Of a stretch of 64,000 nt of DNA, positions 25,521 to 40,500 are shown one piece after another. Both the position numbers and the translations under genes were made by a program. Positions within the stretch are counted from its first letter, which is position 1, and every line of letters starts with the position of its first letter. The stretch covers positions 8,612,755 to 8,676,754 of the forward strand of contig NC_082606.1 of the NCBI RefSeq assembly GCF_030936135.1, written 5' to 3'. The stretch comes from Gavia stellata (lineage: Eukaryota; Chordata; Aves; Gaviiformes; Gaviidae). Below the pieces are notes generated by a model that made no database searches, had not been told where the DNA came from, and saw nothing but the letters and a program-made list of their open reading frames with translations.

Positions 25521-28500
25521 GGCTGGTTGTTGCTGTATGGTTCCTGTTCTTCCCTCCCTCCTGTTTTTGTGCTGCCCTTAATGTCATCATGGATGTCGTA
25601 GTGGCCTTCTAGTTATGTTTCCAAAGAGAAATGTGCTCATCCTTGATAAGCTGTACTTTGAAAATGTCATTTTAACAGCTTAAACTCTTGGCTGTTATCA
25701 TTAGTGTTCCCTCCCTCTCCTCCAGCTTTAAGTGAAAGGTTTAACCCAAAGTGTTTTATGAAATATTTTTGAGATGGGAAAAAAAAAAATCATTGTTTGG
25801 CTCACTGACTTCTGCTGAAGTCAAGTTGTCTAGCTTCCCACTGAAATATTTTAAAAATGATTTTTTTTTTCTCTCATTTAGGCTATTGAAGAGGAAGGAG
25901 GCGATCCAGATAATATTGAAATAACTGTTTCAGCTGACACACCCACCAAGAAACCAACTAAAGGCAAAGGTTAAGATCTATTGATATACATCACATTTTT
26001 AAGCAGTGTTTGTTGCATATATCACCTTAAAGAAGAAGCGTGGAACTGTGTGGCTTGTAGTTTGGATACAGTTGTGACTACTGTTTATGACTTCTGTTAT
26101 GTAAGACCTCTTTTGACTTACTCATCTGTTTTTACTCATTGTGTATAGGGTTGCTGGATGTATATATGGAAAATGGGTGGGTTAAGAGATGTGTTACGAG
26201 GTAGTGGCTGTACTGCCTGGAGATTCTGCAGACTTGTGCTGTGTGTGCTGAGGCTGTGTAGATGATCTGTGAGATTTTTGGAATATGCTGTGTTAAACAG
26301 ATCCTGAACATGGAGTGTAACAGGTGCAAAGTGGGTATAGGAACTGCTATGCGGCACTGGTGCTGAATATCTCTGTAGTGTCTGAGAGTATCTGTGCAAC
26401 AGCAAAGGGAGAGCTAAGACGTTGTTTAGCCATGAGAAGGTGCTGGACCTAGGCTAGTGATGAGTGTACGATAATGTGTGTGTGGGGGGGGTCACTGCCT
26501 GAAGAGGACTGTGTTATGTGGGTTTATTAGCATACTTCTTACTGAAGACAAGATTTAGAAATATGAATTTCCTGAATGGGCTGTGAAGGCTCACTGTGAA
26601 ATGTCTAATGAAGAGATTTTAATTTTTCTGTTGTGAAAAATAATTATTTAGCTTCTATACTGATCTGTTTGGCAGTGATTGTGTCAGGTCTGTTTTCTTT
26701 TGCATAAGTATTTAAGTACTGTTTAGTGAGTTCAGGTTCTGGGGGATTTTTGTTTGGGTTTTTGTTTTCTGTTGTTCTGGGAGCATCCATAATCAAGTAA
26801 TCCTGGGAAGGGAAATGTCTGTTTTATGCATAGCGTTCTTCATTGAACATACATGCTAAGAATGTTCATACATGTGCTATAGATACCTGTTTTGGATATG
26901 ATCGATCTTATACCACTGTCACTTGTCTTAGGCTGAGTTTGTGGTGGAAGTGATTATTCATGCTTTTGTCTGGTGCTGTGAATGGGGAATTTAATAATAA
27001 AATCTATCTGCTTAGAAAGTTTGAATAACTTATCTGTACTTTTGACACACTAGGAGAGTGAAAGGAAATAAACTTTCACAATGTGGTTTCATTTTCTTCT
27101 GTGACATGACTTTATTCCCTACTCTGGAAAGGTAACTGATGCTTAAGAAAACTACATGGAGGCTTAGTCAGGAAACACTTGCACAATTTTTCATGTAGAC
27201 ATCTAAATGGCTACTTGTTCTGTTGTGATGAACACTTCTCTTACCTGCTGCTTTTCATCCTCCTATTCTCCAAATTAATATCATGATACGCATCATGTTC
27301 TTGAACCAGCTTCTTGTTTAGTTATACTATTTTGCTTCTGCAAAGGTAGTTTGTCTACTAGTGATGCTGCTGCCTGAGGCAGGGCTTCACTAGCTGTTCC
27401 CTGCCACCTCTTCTGAGGAATTGAATTGTAAGTCGTATGTATGACATGTACGTTCTTGGTAAACCTCAAAGTAAAATACAACCTTCATGAAGTTCTTATC
27501 TGCTCACTTTGCAAGCTAAAGAGTTTTTCCTCATTACTTTTTTGGATTACGAAAGTCTTACGAGCAAATTTTGTGCCATAAGTATGAGAGGTTCATGCTG
27601 TATTAATCTCCAAGTGTGGAACAAGAAAAATTCACTGATTTGTCTAGGGAAAATCCTTTTTTGATCTTATTGGCTTACTTCTAACTGTAAGAAAGAATAT
27701 ACTATTTATTTTTAACTATTCTTTGTATGTGTTTAACTACTGATTCTGATGTTATCTCCCTCTCTGGTGCTTGCTGCTGAAATATGTTACTAGTAACCAG
27801 AAAGTATCTCTCAAAACTTGAAAATCTAGCACTTCAAAAATCTGTTCCCTGATGTGTCACTAGGCAACTTTCAAAGGCATGTGGGAGATGCATGACTATC
27901 AACTGAATTCAGTAGGACTGAATTTTTGTTTAAAATCAACTATCTTGATCCTCCTTGTGCTTGTACATGCTCTTCACTATAACTCCTTTACTGATTTTGC
28001 TGACAGATTGCTCTAGGCCTTTTGCTAATGCTTGCTTCCCTCCCACCCCACGGCTTCAGACTAATACTAATGGGTCTTTAATTATTTTACTGCTGTCCAG
28101 CTGTAAAACTAACAGCACTACTAGTCCTATAGTACTTTTTTCTGCATGCTATTATTGTAGTACAAGGGAGGGTAGCGATATTAGATATTAATTTATGAAG
28201 AAAATACAGCCTCAGAAAGGGCCAGGAAGTGGGAGTAATGGATAAACCTCCTCACAGCAGTCAGAGAGAGGTGAATAGGAGGGAGGAAGGAGGTTTCCCT
28301 TCAAAAAAACCCACAAACTATGTCAGATGGCTGTCAGTTTTAGATCTGGATGTCTTTTGTAGCCAGTTTTACTGCAACTCTTCAGGTCTGTGGAAAAAGT
28401 GACATGTCTAATTCCCTCCACTGTCTGTTAGAAAAACTTGATCTGGAATATTGATGCAGGCTGAATTAGAGGGGGAATAATGTGTGTTTGGGAGTGATAT

Positions 28501-31500
28501 ATTTGTTTTCCCTCTCATTGCTTTTCTTGTCTGTATGTTGACAAAAATGGAGAAGAATAGGAATGAGGCTAAGAGTGGGACTTACCTTCATAAAACAGGA
28601 CTTTCTAATGGCCTGATAAACTGAGTATGTACTGGAGATTTTTACTGGACTGCGTCAGGCTTTTGACAATGATGATACAAAGCCAGCTTGCTATGAGATA
28701 GGAAAGAAGCATCTGTAAAACACTATGAATAGAAGAATAAGGCCTTGACTAAACTGGTTTGAATGTAGACCTTATTTCTCTCATAAAACACACAGCAGTT
28801 TGCCAGTGTCCACTACCAAGTTCTGCAGCATAAGATACTGTATGAAAAAGGAGTCATATTTAAAACAGGGTATTTACTGACTTGCCCAAAATTGAGATGA
28901 CACAGAGGGAACCCTGGGGATCTTCATCGGGGAAGTGTATAACGATAGGATTTTGCATCACAACTTAAAAGAATGCTTGCAGAAGGATTCTGTAATCCAA
29001 CAAGAATCCTTGATCAATCCTGTATGCCAAGTTCAGTCAAAATCTAACACTTTTTCCAGAAGCTAATATAATTAAATATTTGGGGTAAAGAATAACTGCA
29101 GAACAGCTAAGAGCTGTACAGATGAGATCAGTTGGTTTTGTCAACTGAAGTTTGAAAGCTTAAAAATGGAACAAATACCCAGTGCTCCATCTTTAATTGC
29201 CTCAGCTGTGCCTCTCCACACTGGAATTTAGTAGCTATGGACAAATTTCTCTTTTTGTAAAAAGATGACAGTTTTTGGAAAAAGCTGTTCTTTTCAAGCC
29301 TGAACATTCTGCTGCTTATTCTGGTATCCAGAGGAAGTTACATTACTGCTAGTTTGAAATGTTTTTCAGATGTTTCTGATGTGAACATTTCTTTGAAGTA
29401 TCTGCAGGGAAAAATGTTGTAGCATATTGATACATCATAACTTGGTGATTGAAAGTTACTTTTCTGCCAAGTTTTGGAATTAGTGTGGATGAAGAACAGA
29501 TTTTTAGGCTAATCAATTTTAACCTCAGGGTATTAATGTGAGCAAATGTGTTTATTTGCTGCTCTTCAAGTTTCTAAGGCCAGTTAGATACCTATTACTT
29601 CATGTCTTAAGTATCCCTCTAGTTTCCAACTGAATTTCCAATTTGACAATACTGTTTCTTAGATGAAATGCTGACAACTGACAGTGGCTGTCTTACACTA
29701 TTGCTCAAATAATTTTGACTTCTTTATTAAAACTGTCTAGTTACTTTAAAAAAAAACAACAAAACTAAGTTGTACACTGTTGGCCTTCAAAAGGAGAGTG
29801 GAGTGGGGGAAATAAACTGTCATGATATCATCTGTCCTTCAGGAATGTTAAAATAACTGTTTTAACAAACTGTCAGTTCATTATTTCTTCCTCTGAGTTG
29901 TTAACATCCGTTACTATAGTTCTGTGATTTGATTTCTGAAACACTGTGCTGTGCAACGAGCTTGTGCAGAGGTAGGTCAGAGTTTTCTTGCCCAGTGAAT
30001 CATTGCTGGAGAAAGATAGGGATTCTCAACTACACTGAAAATAGATGTCTTATGGCCATGTTACATACATGACACGAGCTACGGGGTACTAGTACAAATA
30101 ACCTTGATTTTAATCTTGAATAACCTGAGTTTTCAATTTTTTCTACATAATGTTTTTTTTCAGAATATATTTTCTAAATGAATCTTTTTCCTGAGCTTTG
30201 TTGATCTGCTTTTTAAAATTATTTTATTTTTTTTAGGCAAGCAGGTAGCTTCTTTGTCGCTTTTTCTCAGTGGCTGGTTCTTTTGATCTGCTTTGCAGTT
30301 GCTGAATAAAATAGTAAAGATTGAAAAGTGACTTCTCTAAATGTTCGCGAGGGGGATTGCCCTTGCAAACAGTACTGTTGCACAGGTAGTTAGGCCTCTT
30401 AATGTTACAAGGCATGTCTGTGTTAATTAACTCATGAAGTAGGTTTGTTAATTTATTATTATTTCTATTATCTGACTGGTAGTGTTCAATCACTCTGTAT
30501 ATCCCTGCAAACTTTAAACTGGACAGTTGTTTTAATCTTTTAAGTTATGATATATGACACCTTAATTGAAGCGAGGTATAAATGGTGTACAACAAATTGT
30601 AGGTAAGGCTTCTGTGTGCCCTCAGATAGGAAGAAGCAATCTTGCCAAATATGTCCTAAGCAATTTCATTAAGGTGGGGGTGAGTGATATGTAATACAAA
30701 ATTTGGGTTAGTCTTGCTTTCAGGCATCAGCTGTGATGCATATAAAAAAACCTGTCCTTTCCAGTGTGAGTGCACTCCCCTTTCTGAGGAAAGCTAGCTT
30801 CCCTAAGTATACCTGTGTTGCTGGCTTTTTGCACCAAAATCTCGCAAATCTGTTGCATTACAAATATAAAACAGGAACGTTTTATTTGTTGTAAATGAAG
30901 TAAAATCAGTGGCAAGATCTCTTTATACCTTTAGACCTGGATGTTCAGATCTCATGTTTTGCAATCATAGAAATAACTTCTGCCGTGTGTCCTTTCCTGG
31001 AGACTAGCGTGCATCTGAACTCAAAACAACAACATGCTGTATATAGGAGTACTGTCAGAGTGCCACCTTGCAGTGAAATGAGCAAAAGCAACTGGAATCT
31101 AAGTAAAACCAAAACAGTAGTCTCTCTTCTTGTCCTGTAGTTGAGCGGTTTACAGCTTTGAAATGCAATTTAAGAACTGTATAAAAAAAACAATAGAAAT
31201 TAATTGCTGACAAAAATTGACTATTCCAGATAGCAGAAATGTCCATATTGTATCAAACTTTGGCTTGTGTTTTTCTTTTCTGTTCCTTTTGAATACCTAT
31301 AGAATTGATTTAGCCAGTCATTAGAGAATGAAGGGATGAGGGAAGATGTGATGTTAAAAAATAAAGCATTAAGTGCTGATCATGACTGCCATCTCATTTG
31401 CATCTTGAATTTACACTGAGCTTCAGTAGAAGATAGTAAAGCTGCTTCTAACAGAACTGCTTTTGTACCTTGAGCTACTGAAAACCATCACATAGGCTAA

Positions 31501-34500
31501 TCTTTGATAGAATGAATAAGAGAGACAGAATGCACTACAAAGGATGTGTTTGTGTGGAGATATTTATATCTAGTGTTCTTTGGTCTTGTTTTTGCAGAAG
31601 ATAAAGGAAATGCAATGGGTTTCAAAGGGAACTGTGTATAGTCATCATCTCCACAGAGGCATCTTTATTAGAGAAAAGTGTGCATGTGCTGGAAGAACAG
31701 AATTCTTCAATGGAACATGCCCTTAGGACAGTAAAGAATATGTAGAAAACCCAAGTGCTTCACCTGACTCAGTTCTTCTGCTGATTGTTCCCTCTAGTGA
31801 TGAAGAGCACTGAGAAAGGTGGCTTGGAGAGGCTGTGCAATTGCCATACTTGTGGATACTCAGAAACACAGCTAGATAAAACCCTGAGCAATCCGATCAT
31901 ACTTGGAACTTAGGTCTACTTCTTAGCAGGAGGTTGGGTGGACTAGATGACCTTTAGAGGTCCCTTCTAACCTAAATTGCTCAGTGATGCTAATTATCCT
32001 ATAAAGCAAGGCCTTTCCAAAGTCTTAAGTCATAAAGTCTAGATAACTCCAGTAATTCTAGAAATACACAGTTTAATGTTCTCCTGAATTCCATTATCAC
32101 TCAAAGTAGAAGTATTGGTATTAAAATCACTAACTTGGATGTAACTGCTTGTTTATGCAACATTGTTCATGCTCACTCAGCTGACATTTTTTTTCCTCAC
32201 CTCAAAAATACTTAATTTTGGGAGGGATATATTGTAGTGAACAGTTCAGATAAACTAGAACGTACAGAGAGTAATAAACTGAGGCCCAACACGTAATCAG
32301 TATTGAAAGAAAGTCTGGTCTACGTAGCAGCTCTAGTCATTAGCATATCCTATCATTTCAGGTAAAAAGCAGGAAGCTGATGAATTAACTGGTGATGCTT
32401 CAGTTGAAGATGATTCCTTTGTCAAGGTAATAAAAGTATGTAAATTTTTTTCCTAGTTTATATTTAAGTTTAATGTTTGGCTTTATTTCCCAAAAAAAGC
32501 TTCCATTTTCTTTGTGCTAATTTATGTGGAAATTTGGAGCATTGTTTTTACTGTGTTCACAGCTGTGATGCCTAAGGGTGTGAAGGTGCGGGTTTTTTTA
32601 AACATGGTATGAATTTCTATTATGGATGTGATACAGTATTTTGCAGAAACAGTGATTCTAGCAGTGAATTTTTCAGAATATAGCTAATAACCTTAGTTAT
32701 GCCAAATATTTGTTGTTCACACCAAAAGGAAAGTGAATTGGAGACTCAAGATGCAAGTGACCAAGACGGAAATGATGAATTAAAGGACTTTAAAGAATCT
32801 GTTGAAGATGAGAACTTGAATTCTAAAGAACTACCATCTGCAGAAAAGAAAAAATACCATAACGTAGAGCCAGCAGAGACAACAGAAGATGCAGAAAAGG
32901 ATTCTGAAAGTCAGGTACTTTGTTGCAATTTACATGGATTTTTATCAGCAAAATGTACATTTTTCTTAATGTGTTTGTATTACTAGGAAGTCAGAACCAG
33001 TTTTTCAGTTGGTCTTTCTGATCTCCAAAAGATAATTTAGTACTTTTGTCTTGCTGTTCTCCTTGACTTGTGTTTTGAATAGTCCTGAAGCAAATGTGGC
33101 ATTGATTGTTAAAATTCTGCCACAGTCCATACAGAGTTCCTAAGTGGTCCTTTTCCCTAGTATTAGTAGAGATATACATAATCTGAACACTGAACTGAAA
33201 GATGCAAGTCATGAGAACTGCTCATTGGTGTTCACCTTATTGAGTGTGTATCCACTTAACTGTTTTCTGAGTTAACTGAATCTCTTGACTCTCCGAATGT
33301 TTAAGTGTCTTACAAATAGTTTGCTGAGCAAGTCCCTTTTATGCTCTCATAGGAAAATGAAGGTCAAGACATAGAAGATTACGCTTTTCCAACTGTCCAT
33401 GTAAGTTCCAAATCAGTTCTGTTAAGCTGATTTTCATGTCTATTTAGTTGGAAAAGATCACTTTAGACTGACTTTTTGTTCCAGCATTCATCTGAGAGTC
33501 AGGTGATGTAGTACAGTAAGGGTAAACAGTATGGGAAGCTTTCATTCATAGTTTTTTATAATGCAGATAACTGTGATTTCCAAATAGATGTCCTATTTAA
33601 ATGCAAATTCCTGTCTACAATTTGGGAGTATTCAGTGCATAGAGTTAGCAAGAAATATGTTTCAAACTCTCTTAAAAACACTTCAGAAGGCTATTGCAAA
33701 TGCTAACATAGTAATACAGCCTATACAGGAGTTTCGAACTCCTGTTTTAATGTAGAAATTTGCCTTTGGAGAATGTTTGCCGGGGGGAGGGACGTTGGTT
33801 GGTTGGAGTTAGGTTTTTTTTGTTGTTGTTGTTAATACTAACATCTGTAACATCTTTAAGTTCAGAAGTTCATTCTGAGTTACATGGAATTGATGGCTGA
33901 AAAGGGACATCTCATACAGCATGTCTTGCTCAGTGATGCTAATGATAAATGAGTAAATACCTACTAAAATCATGGTTTCATTTTTTTAGTACTTAGTGGA
34001 GGAAGTCTACCTAGTTTCTGACTTCTGTCCTAAGCTTTTATAGCTAATGATGGATTGCTTGCATTTCATTGAAAGTAGTAAACAGCAGCATGGCATCCAT
34101 TCTGAATGCTTTAGCAAGACATGGGACAGTTTAGAAATGTCCTGTTGAGTTAAGGGGGGGAAGAAAATAGCTGCGTATTCCAACCAATTGCAAACTGCAA
34201 ATGTTGCAGATAGATACCAGTGAAGTTTTGTACAAATTTTTAGTGATTTGACAAGGGAGATGGACAGGCTTGGTTTCTAGATCATCTTTTCCTTGGAAAC
34301 AGTTTTCAGTTCATTAATTTGCCTTCCTAAGATAGAAATTCTGTGGAAAATATGAACTGTTCTGCTTGAAGTTTTAAAGTAGGAGACATTCAGTCTTGAC
34401 TTCCTTTTCTTGCAGGATGGTGAAGATGAAGAAAATGAGAAAGGTATGTTTAAAGTTTAATAGAGTTCAGAGGTCTTTAGTCTGGTAGAGCAGGCAATTT

Positions 34501-37500
34501 GATCTTGTAATATTCAATCTCTTTACTAATACTAGGCTTGTCTCCAGTACTAAGTGTCAGTTGTCTCCTTATTAAGCTCAGCACCTGGAATCATTGCAGT
34601 CAGTGGGTTTATTTCACTCCTAAGAGTTACTTTACTCTTAAGAGTTGATTACAGTACTTATCAGTTACTCTGGTGGATGTATAATATAGCTGTAATACTA
34701 TGATTCTTAATGAAAAAAGCATAGTATTCAAGGACTCTGATTTTATATACGGTAAGTCTTGATGCAGAAGCTTCCAACTTGCACTGCAGTAACTGATGTT
34801 TGAGTGAAATGATACACCCTTACACTGAACTTAAGCACCCAACAAATGTATGGACCATCATACGCTTGGCTTACTGTCACTTAGAAATACCAGTTGTATA
34901 TAGGATGGCAAAACAAGCGTTTGGAAACCTGTGGAGTGGCTACCTTTTTTTTAAGCTGTGCTCATTAGTGAAACTATAGAAGGAATGTAATGCATTTGGG
35001 CAAACAGACTTCCTGGACAGAAGTCTTAAGGATTCTACGTATTGTGGACTAGAAAGGACATGGAACACCATCACTTTACACAAGATGGAATAAAAACATC
35101 TCTGAAGTTACAGGATAAAACTACAGACTCCATCTTTACGAGGGACCCTATGACTGAAGTGTCTCATCTGCGCAAACCCAAGAATATGGTTGGAGATGCC
35201 TATGTGGGACTGAGATGGAAAATCTGTCCAGTGGATGAAGACTGAGAACCGTTTGTCTACGAGCTCTGGATTAAAGCTCACTCGTCCATGTTCTGCAGCA
35301 GCCTTGTACAGCTAACATGACTGCCAAACAACTGCTTAGAAAGGAAAAGCAAAAGAGAACACCAGCATGGAAGACTGGCTGAAATTCTCCAAGACTGTAA
35401 TTCTTTCGGATTTGGGAAGGTTAGAAGTCCTAGAATCAGGAAGATTCAAAGACAGATTAAATCAAACTGTGAGCGTCCAAAGCAACTATTTTCTTCCGGA
35501 ATGCTAAATCTTAAACTGGAAAACGGATACTTCTTATGAAGAACGGGTATCTCCAGGATGGAACCATATACTCCCTCCTAATGTTTTGGTATTTGTCTCT
35601 AGAAAATGTGTTTTGCCATGAAGAATAAGTGATCCTGGGTAAAGGATTTATATTTGTGTTAATACACCTTGTGTTTTTTTTCCTAACCTTCCATCAGTGC
35701 TAATAACTGGCTTTGTATTTTCTAGGTCCTATTCTAGCTTATGCATATGAAATTGTTTAAACTTCTTGTTTTGCCATATTTATTCCTGTTAAATCCTCTT
35801 AGATAAAGCAGGTTCTGGTGATGGTACACAAGAAGTATCTAAACCTCTTCCTTCAGAAGAAAGCCTAGCTGAGGCTGATCACACGGCTCATGAAGAGATG
35901 GAAGCTAACACCTCTGTGAAAGAAGCTGAGGATGATAACATATCGGTTACAATCCAGGCTGAAGATGCCATCACTCTGGATTTTGATGGTGATGACCTCC
36001 TAGAAACAGGTAAAAATGTGAAAATTACAGATTCTGAAGCAAGTAAGCCAAAGGATGGGCAGGATACCATTTCACAGAGCCTGGAGAAGGAAAGCAAGGA
36101 CTATGAGATGACTGAGAACCATAAAGATGGTAAGAAGGAAGACTGCGTGAAGGGTGATCCTGTCAAGAAGGAAGCCAGAGAAAGTTCAAAGAAAGCAGAA
36201 TCTGGAGACAAAGAAAAGGATACTTTGAAGAAAGGTCCCTCGTCTACTGGGGCCTCTGGTCAAGCAAAGAGGTTTGTTTTTCTATGTCAGTTCTTTACGA
36301 TACTGAGTACCAGCATTCAATAAGATCACTCTACATTAAGGGGGTAGCAGCAAGAATCTTATAATTAGTATCCTATGCTCCTGCCTATAGATTTTTTTTT
36401 TTTTTGACCGCCATAAGTTACTTTTTAAAATTCAAGATCTTCGTATAGACACTATGTCCTACTGATTGCATTGTCGAATTGTCAGCATTTATTTATTTTT
36501 TTCAAATTGACGATTTTTTTAAATGTCCTTGTGATGATGGTAATGAACAGCTATCAGTTCTAAGAACACAAAATGAAGTCAAGTCCCCGTCCTGAAATCT
36601 GGAGAAGATTGCCATATATCCACTGAATAGAGTTGTCAGAAAATCTAGATCTTCAGGCATCTTGGGGAAAATCAGTGCAAGAATCCATAAGGGAATCATT
36701 TGTTCAAATATACAGTCTAGCCCTTTTTTATTTTTATTTTTTGAAATGTTAACTTGTCTATTAGTATTAGTAGTATAAAAAGCAACACTTAAAATTCTGT
36801 ATTTTCAATTTTCTTCTGATTTTTAATTTGCTTCTCTAGCTCTACTAAGGAATCTAAAGAAAGCAAGACAACATCAAAGGATGATAAAGGTAACTATTAC
36901 AAATTACGGTAGTATTGTCTTTAACAAAATGCCTTCCTGTTTGAGAAATTGCTTGCCACGTACTAAAAAAAATATAGTCTTATATAATTGAACTCGTCTA
37001 TCTGTAGTAAATTATGCTAGCGGTACAGTAGTCATTAATGTGTCTGTGTATGTTTTTTTCTCCTTATGCCAGATTCCTCATAAAATCAAAAATACTTACT
37101 CTAAAGACTCAGTGAAAATATATTCTCCTATTTCAAAATACTTTTGGGAGCAAATTCCACTTAACGTTTCCCAAGTCTTTGTTTTGATGAGAAGGTGTAA
37201 TTTTCAGATAAGCCTGCTGTAACTTACATACAATGCTTTGGGTTGATGTTATATGCAGAACAAGCAGAAAATAATTGCAAGTATTTAAACATAATGACAA
37301 TGACATTTTTTTGTCTTGTTTTTAATTCTAGCTCATTTTTAAATAAAGTGAACTCTCAACCAAGTATAACAGCTGAGATGTCAGCTAGCAAAATTGCACT
37401 TGTGGCTGTTTAGTGCATTAAAATTGGACCTATTTGTCTACCTTGGAGTTTCCGTCTGTTACCGTAAATCCCTGTATTATGATTACAAATTCAGCGTGGA

Positions 37501-40500
37501 GCTCAAGAGCACATTAATGTCACCAGTTATACTGATGCTTCATAGTTGAGCAAATGCATTTGTATAAGCTCGTGTGTCTCCTTATTTTGCCTACTAACTC
37601 TCTGCCAAAAACCTTTGTCACAGAATCTCTTGCATAATACTAATGGATGAACGGAACTTTACCTGATAAATGAATTTCTGAGGAGAAATTTTTGTGACAG
37701 TCGTAATTCAGTCTCCTTTAGATGCATGTCCTGTCATGATAGTTATATGCTTATAATGAAATTAAATGAAGATGCCACAAATCTGCTTTCATGTAGCATA
37801 TATGATAACAGTAATAGTAACTATCATAAGGCTGTCTTAAAACACATAGCCAAAGCCAGTATAGTGGCTCTTTAATGATATTTAATGATATTCTAAGTGT
37901 ATCATGGTTTATCAAGGTATCTATGATTATCAAGATAATCCTAGTTTGACAATAACTGAGATCTTTTGCTCTTAGTTCATCTTGATGCATTAAAGAAGGA
38001 AAACTGCCCTTTTTCCTCCAGGTGGTTAAATTACCTGTTGAAACTCTGCATGCCACCAGATTTTCCAACTGTTTAGCTGGAGATCCAGTTCTGGTCTTGC
38101 CTGTATGACTGGCTACATTTTAACATACTCAAAAGCAGTTCATGCACTCAGCAGCAAACCACAACAAGCTGAACTAAATAATATAAGACTAAGAGATGTT
38201 CTGTCTCTTCTGTAGTATTTTCTTTCCTTAGTATGCGGGAAATCATTTTGGTGGGTTGCATGCAGTTCTACATCCAGCAGTATTTTTAAAAAGTTCTCTG
38301 GATGGAGGGCAGATATTTCAAGAAGCTGTGGAAATTGACCACATTATTCTGGAGGCCAGGATTAACTAAGTCTCTTCTATTTACCTTTCTGCTATCTTTT
38401 TGGTAATGTGAGTAGTGTAAAGACATACTGATGAAGAACAAATATTGGGTGCTAAAAAAAATTTTTCTTGAATGGAAGTTACTGATAAGAACCAGAAGTT
38501 GAAACTAAACGTACATACCCAAATGAGGGTTAAAGCATGCCTTTAACAGAGTTGTATGATTTTTCTGGCTCGCTCATTTGCGTATGAGTTAGCTAAGCTG
38601 TTGGCCTCAATGCATAGGTAAATAAATGAAATCTTACGGCATATTTTTTGTTATATAGAAGTCTTTTCAAGAAAGGTAACCAGATAAACAGTTATTTAAA
38701 GCTAACAGGCTAAACTTCTCTTTTCAGCAACAGTTTAGTTCAATATTCATTATACCTTTTGTCGTCTTAATTTTTTGGCTGTTTTGTAAAACTTGTTTCA
38801 GGAAGTGCAAGCAGTGTTAGTGGTAGCAGTGGAAGTTCAACTAGAAACCTGTGGGTTAGCGGACTGTCTTCCAACACAAAAGCTGCTGACTTGAAAAATC
38901 TCTTTGGCAAATATGGAAAGGTATTTCATGGGGTGTGATACTATGTGTTTTGTGTGTGTCTCTTTGCTCTCTATTCAGTTACAGAAATTGAGTAATACTG
39001 GATTTAAGTAAAAGTCTTAAGATTAAATGTCTAACCAATGTAATCTAAAAAAACCCAATGCTTTCAGCATCTAAAGTGAGAGTGCATGCTTATAGGAAGA
39101 ACCATGTGTTAATTTTGTAAGAAATTTTTGTTCCTGTTGAGGTAAGACAGGTGCAAAAGAAATGTCACAAATATGACTGGTCAGGACTAGCTTTAATTTT
39201 TTTTTTTTTTAAATTAAATAACGATGGCTATGTTCGTTTGCAGCAACTGTATTTAATCATGAGTGTAAGATAATGTGCTAACCGGTAAAATTGTAATATA
39301 AACAGTCTTTATAGAACCTGCTGATTTGGAAGACTGTTTTTAAAACGTGTTCTGAGGGCTTATGAATGGGAAAAATAGGTAAAAAAATGTGACAGTTAAT
39401 GTCTGTTCTTTTAGGGACTCTTTTAATGACTTAATGAATTTTTTTACAGGCTGCTTAAACTAAGCCTGTTTTCCTGGATTTTCGTTTAATTTAACATACA
39501 AATTCCATAGAACAATGCAGAATCCATATAAGCTAAGCAGTCTTCTGAAAACAGTTTTTGTTGCACTTGTTCTCATTTTCTCAAAGCAGTTGCTTGTAAC
39601 TATGTGAATTCAGTGTTTGTATAAGCCTGTGCAGTTATGACATTATTGCATCTTGGGAACTAGTTAGAACCTCAGCAGTTGGCTGGTTTTGCTGTAAAGA
39701 TGTTTGGTACTTGTATTTACGTAGCTCCCGAGTTTTAAATTAATTGGGAAATATTTAATTTCTAAATGACTGTACCATTACAGGCTGCTAGAAAGATAAA
39801 ATTGTTGCATTAGAGCATAACTACATCAAGAATACTGGCTCCAGCAGTTACAGAAATTCTAGCAAGAAGCAGGAACACAAAGCTTAATGCTTTCTCAAGA
39901 AGCAAGTGTCAAAGAGCTGGTTGCTAAAATTGCTTAGTTGACACATTTGCTAGATGCCGTTGAAGAACTGGCTCGCTTATTAAGTTACTACATAATACTG
40001 CTTATACCTTCTTGCCATTAATTGGCAGCTGCTGACTTTTTGTGTGGGTTCATCTGTCAGAGATGAAGGGTCAAATTCGGATCAGTTGTATTTCTGTGAA
40101 AGAATTTTGACAGTAACTGTCAAAAGAAGCATTTAGATAATGTGCATGAGGTTGTGACTGGTCAAAACAGGACGTGAACATTAATATGCCTTGATGTGAA
40201 AGTTGGGATAAAGTTCACAAAGCTGCGACTTCCTATGGAATTATATCCTTTTGAAAACTTGGAGTGTCAGTCTTTCTAGTGGGGTGGGGTTTTTGTTGTT
40301 GTTGGGGTGGTTTTGTTTGTTTTGGTTTTTATATACTAGGGTAAAAATATTACCGGAATACCATTGCTTCCTTACTAGAAATGTCTCTCTCAAAAGCTAA
40401 ATTTTACCTATTTTATGTGTAGGTGCTTGGTGCAAAGGTGGTCACAAATGCACGAAGTCCAGGGGCAAAATGTTACGGCATAGTAACAATGTCTTCTAGT

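Noticed and set aside
36272..36323. Extension of SLTM exon 7 frame through its donor
   Set aside because: This is intron read-through. The conserved frame continues in exon 8 after splicing at 36271.
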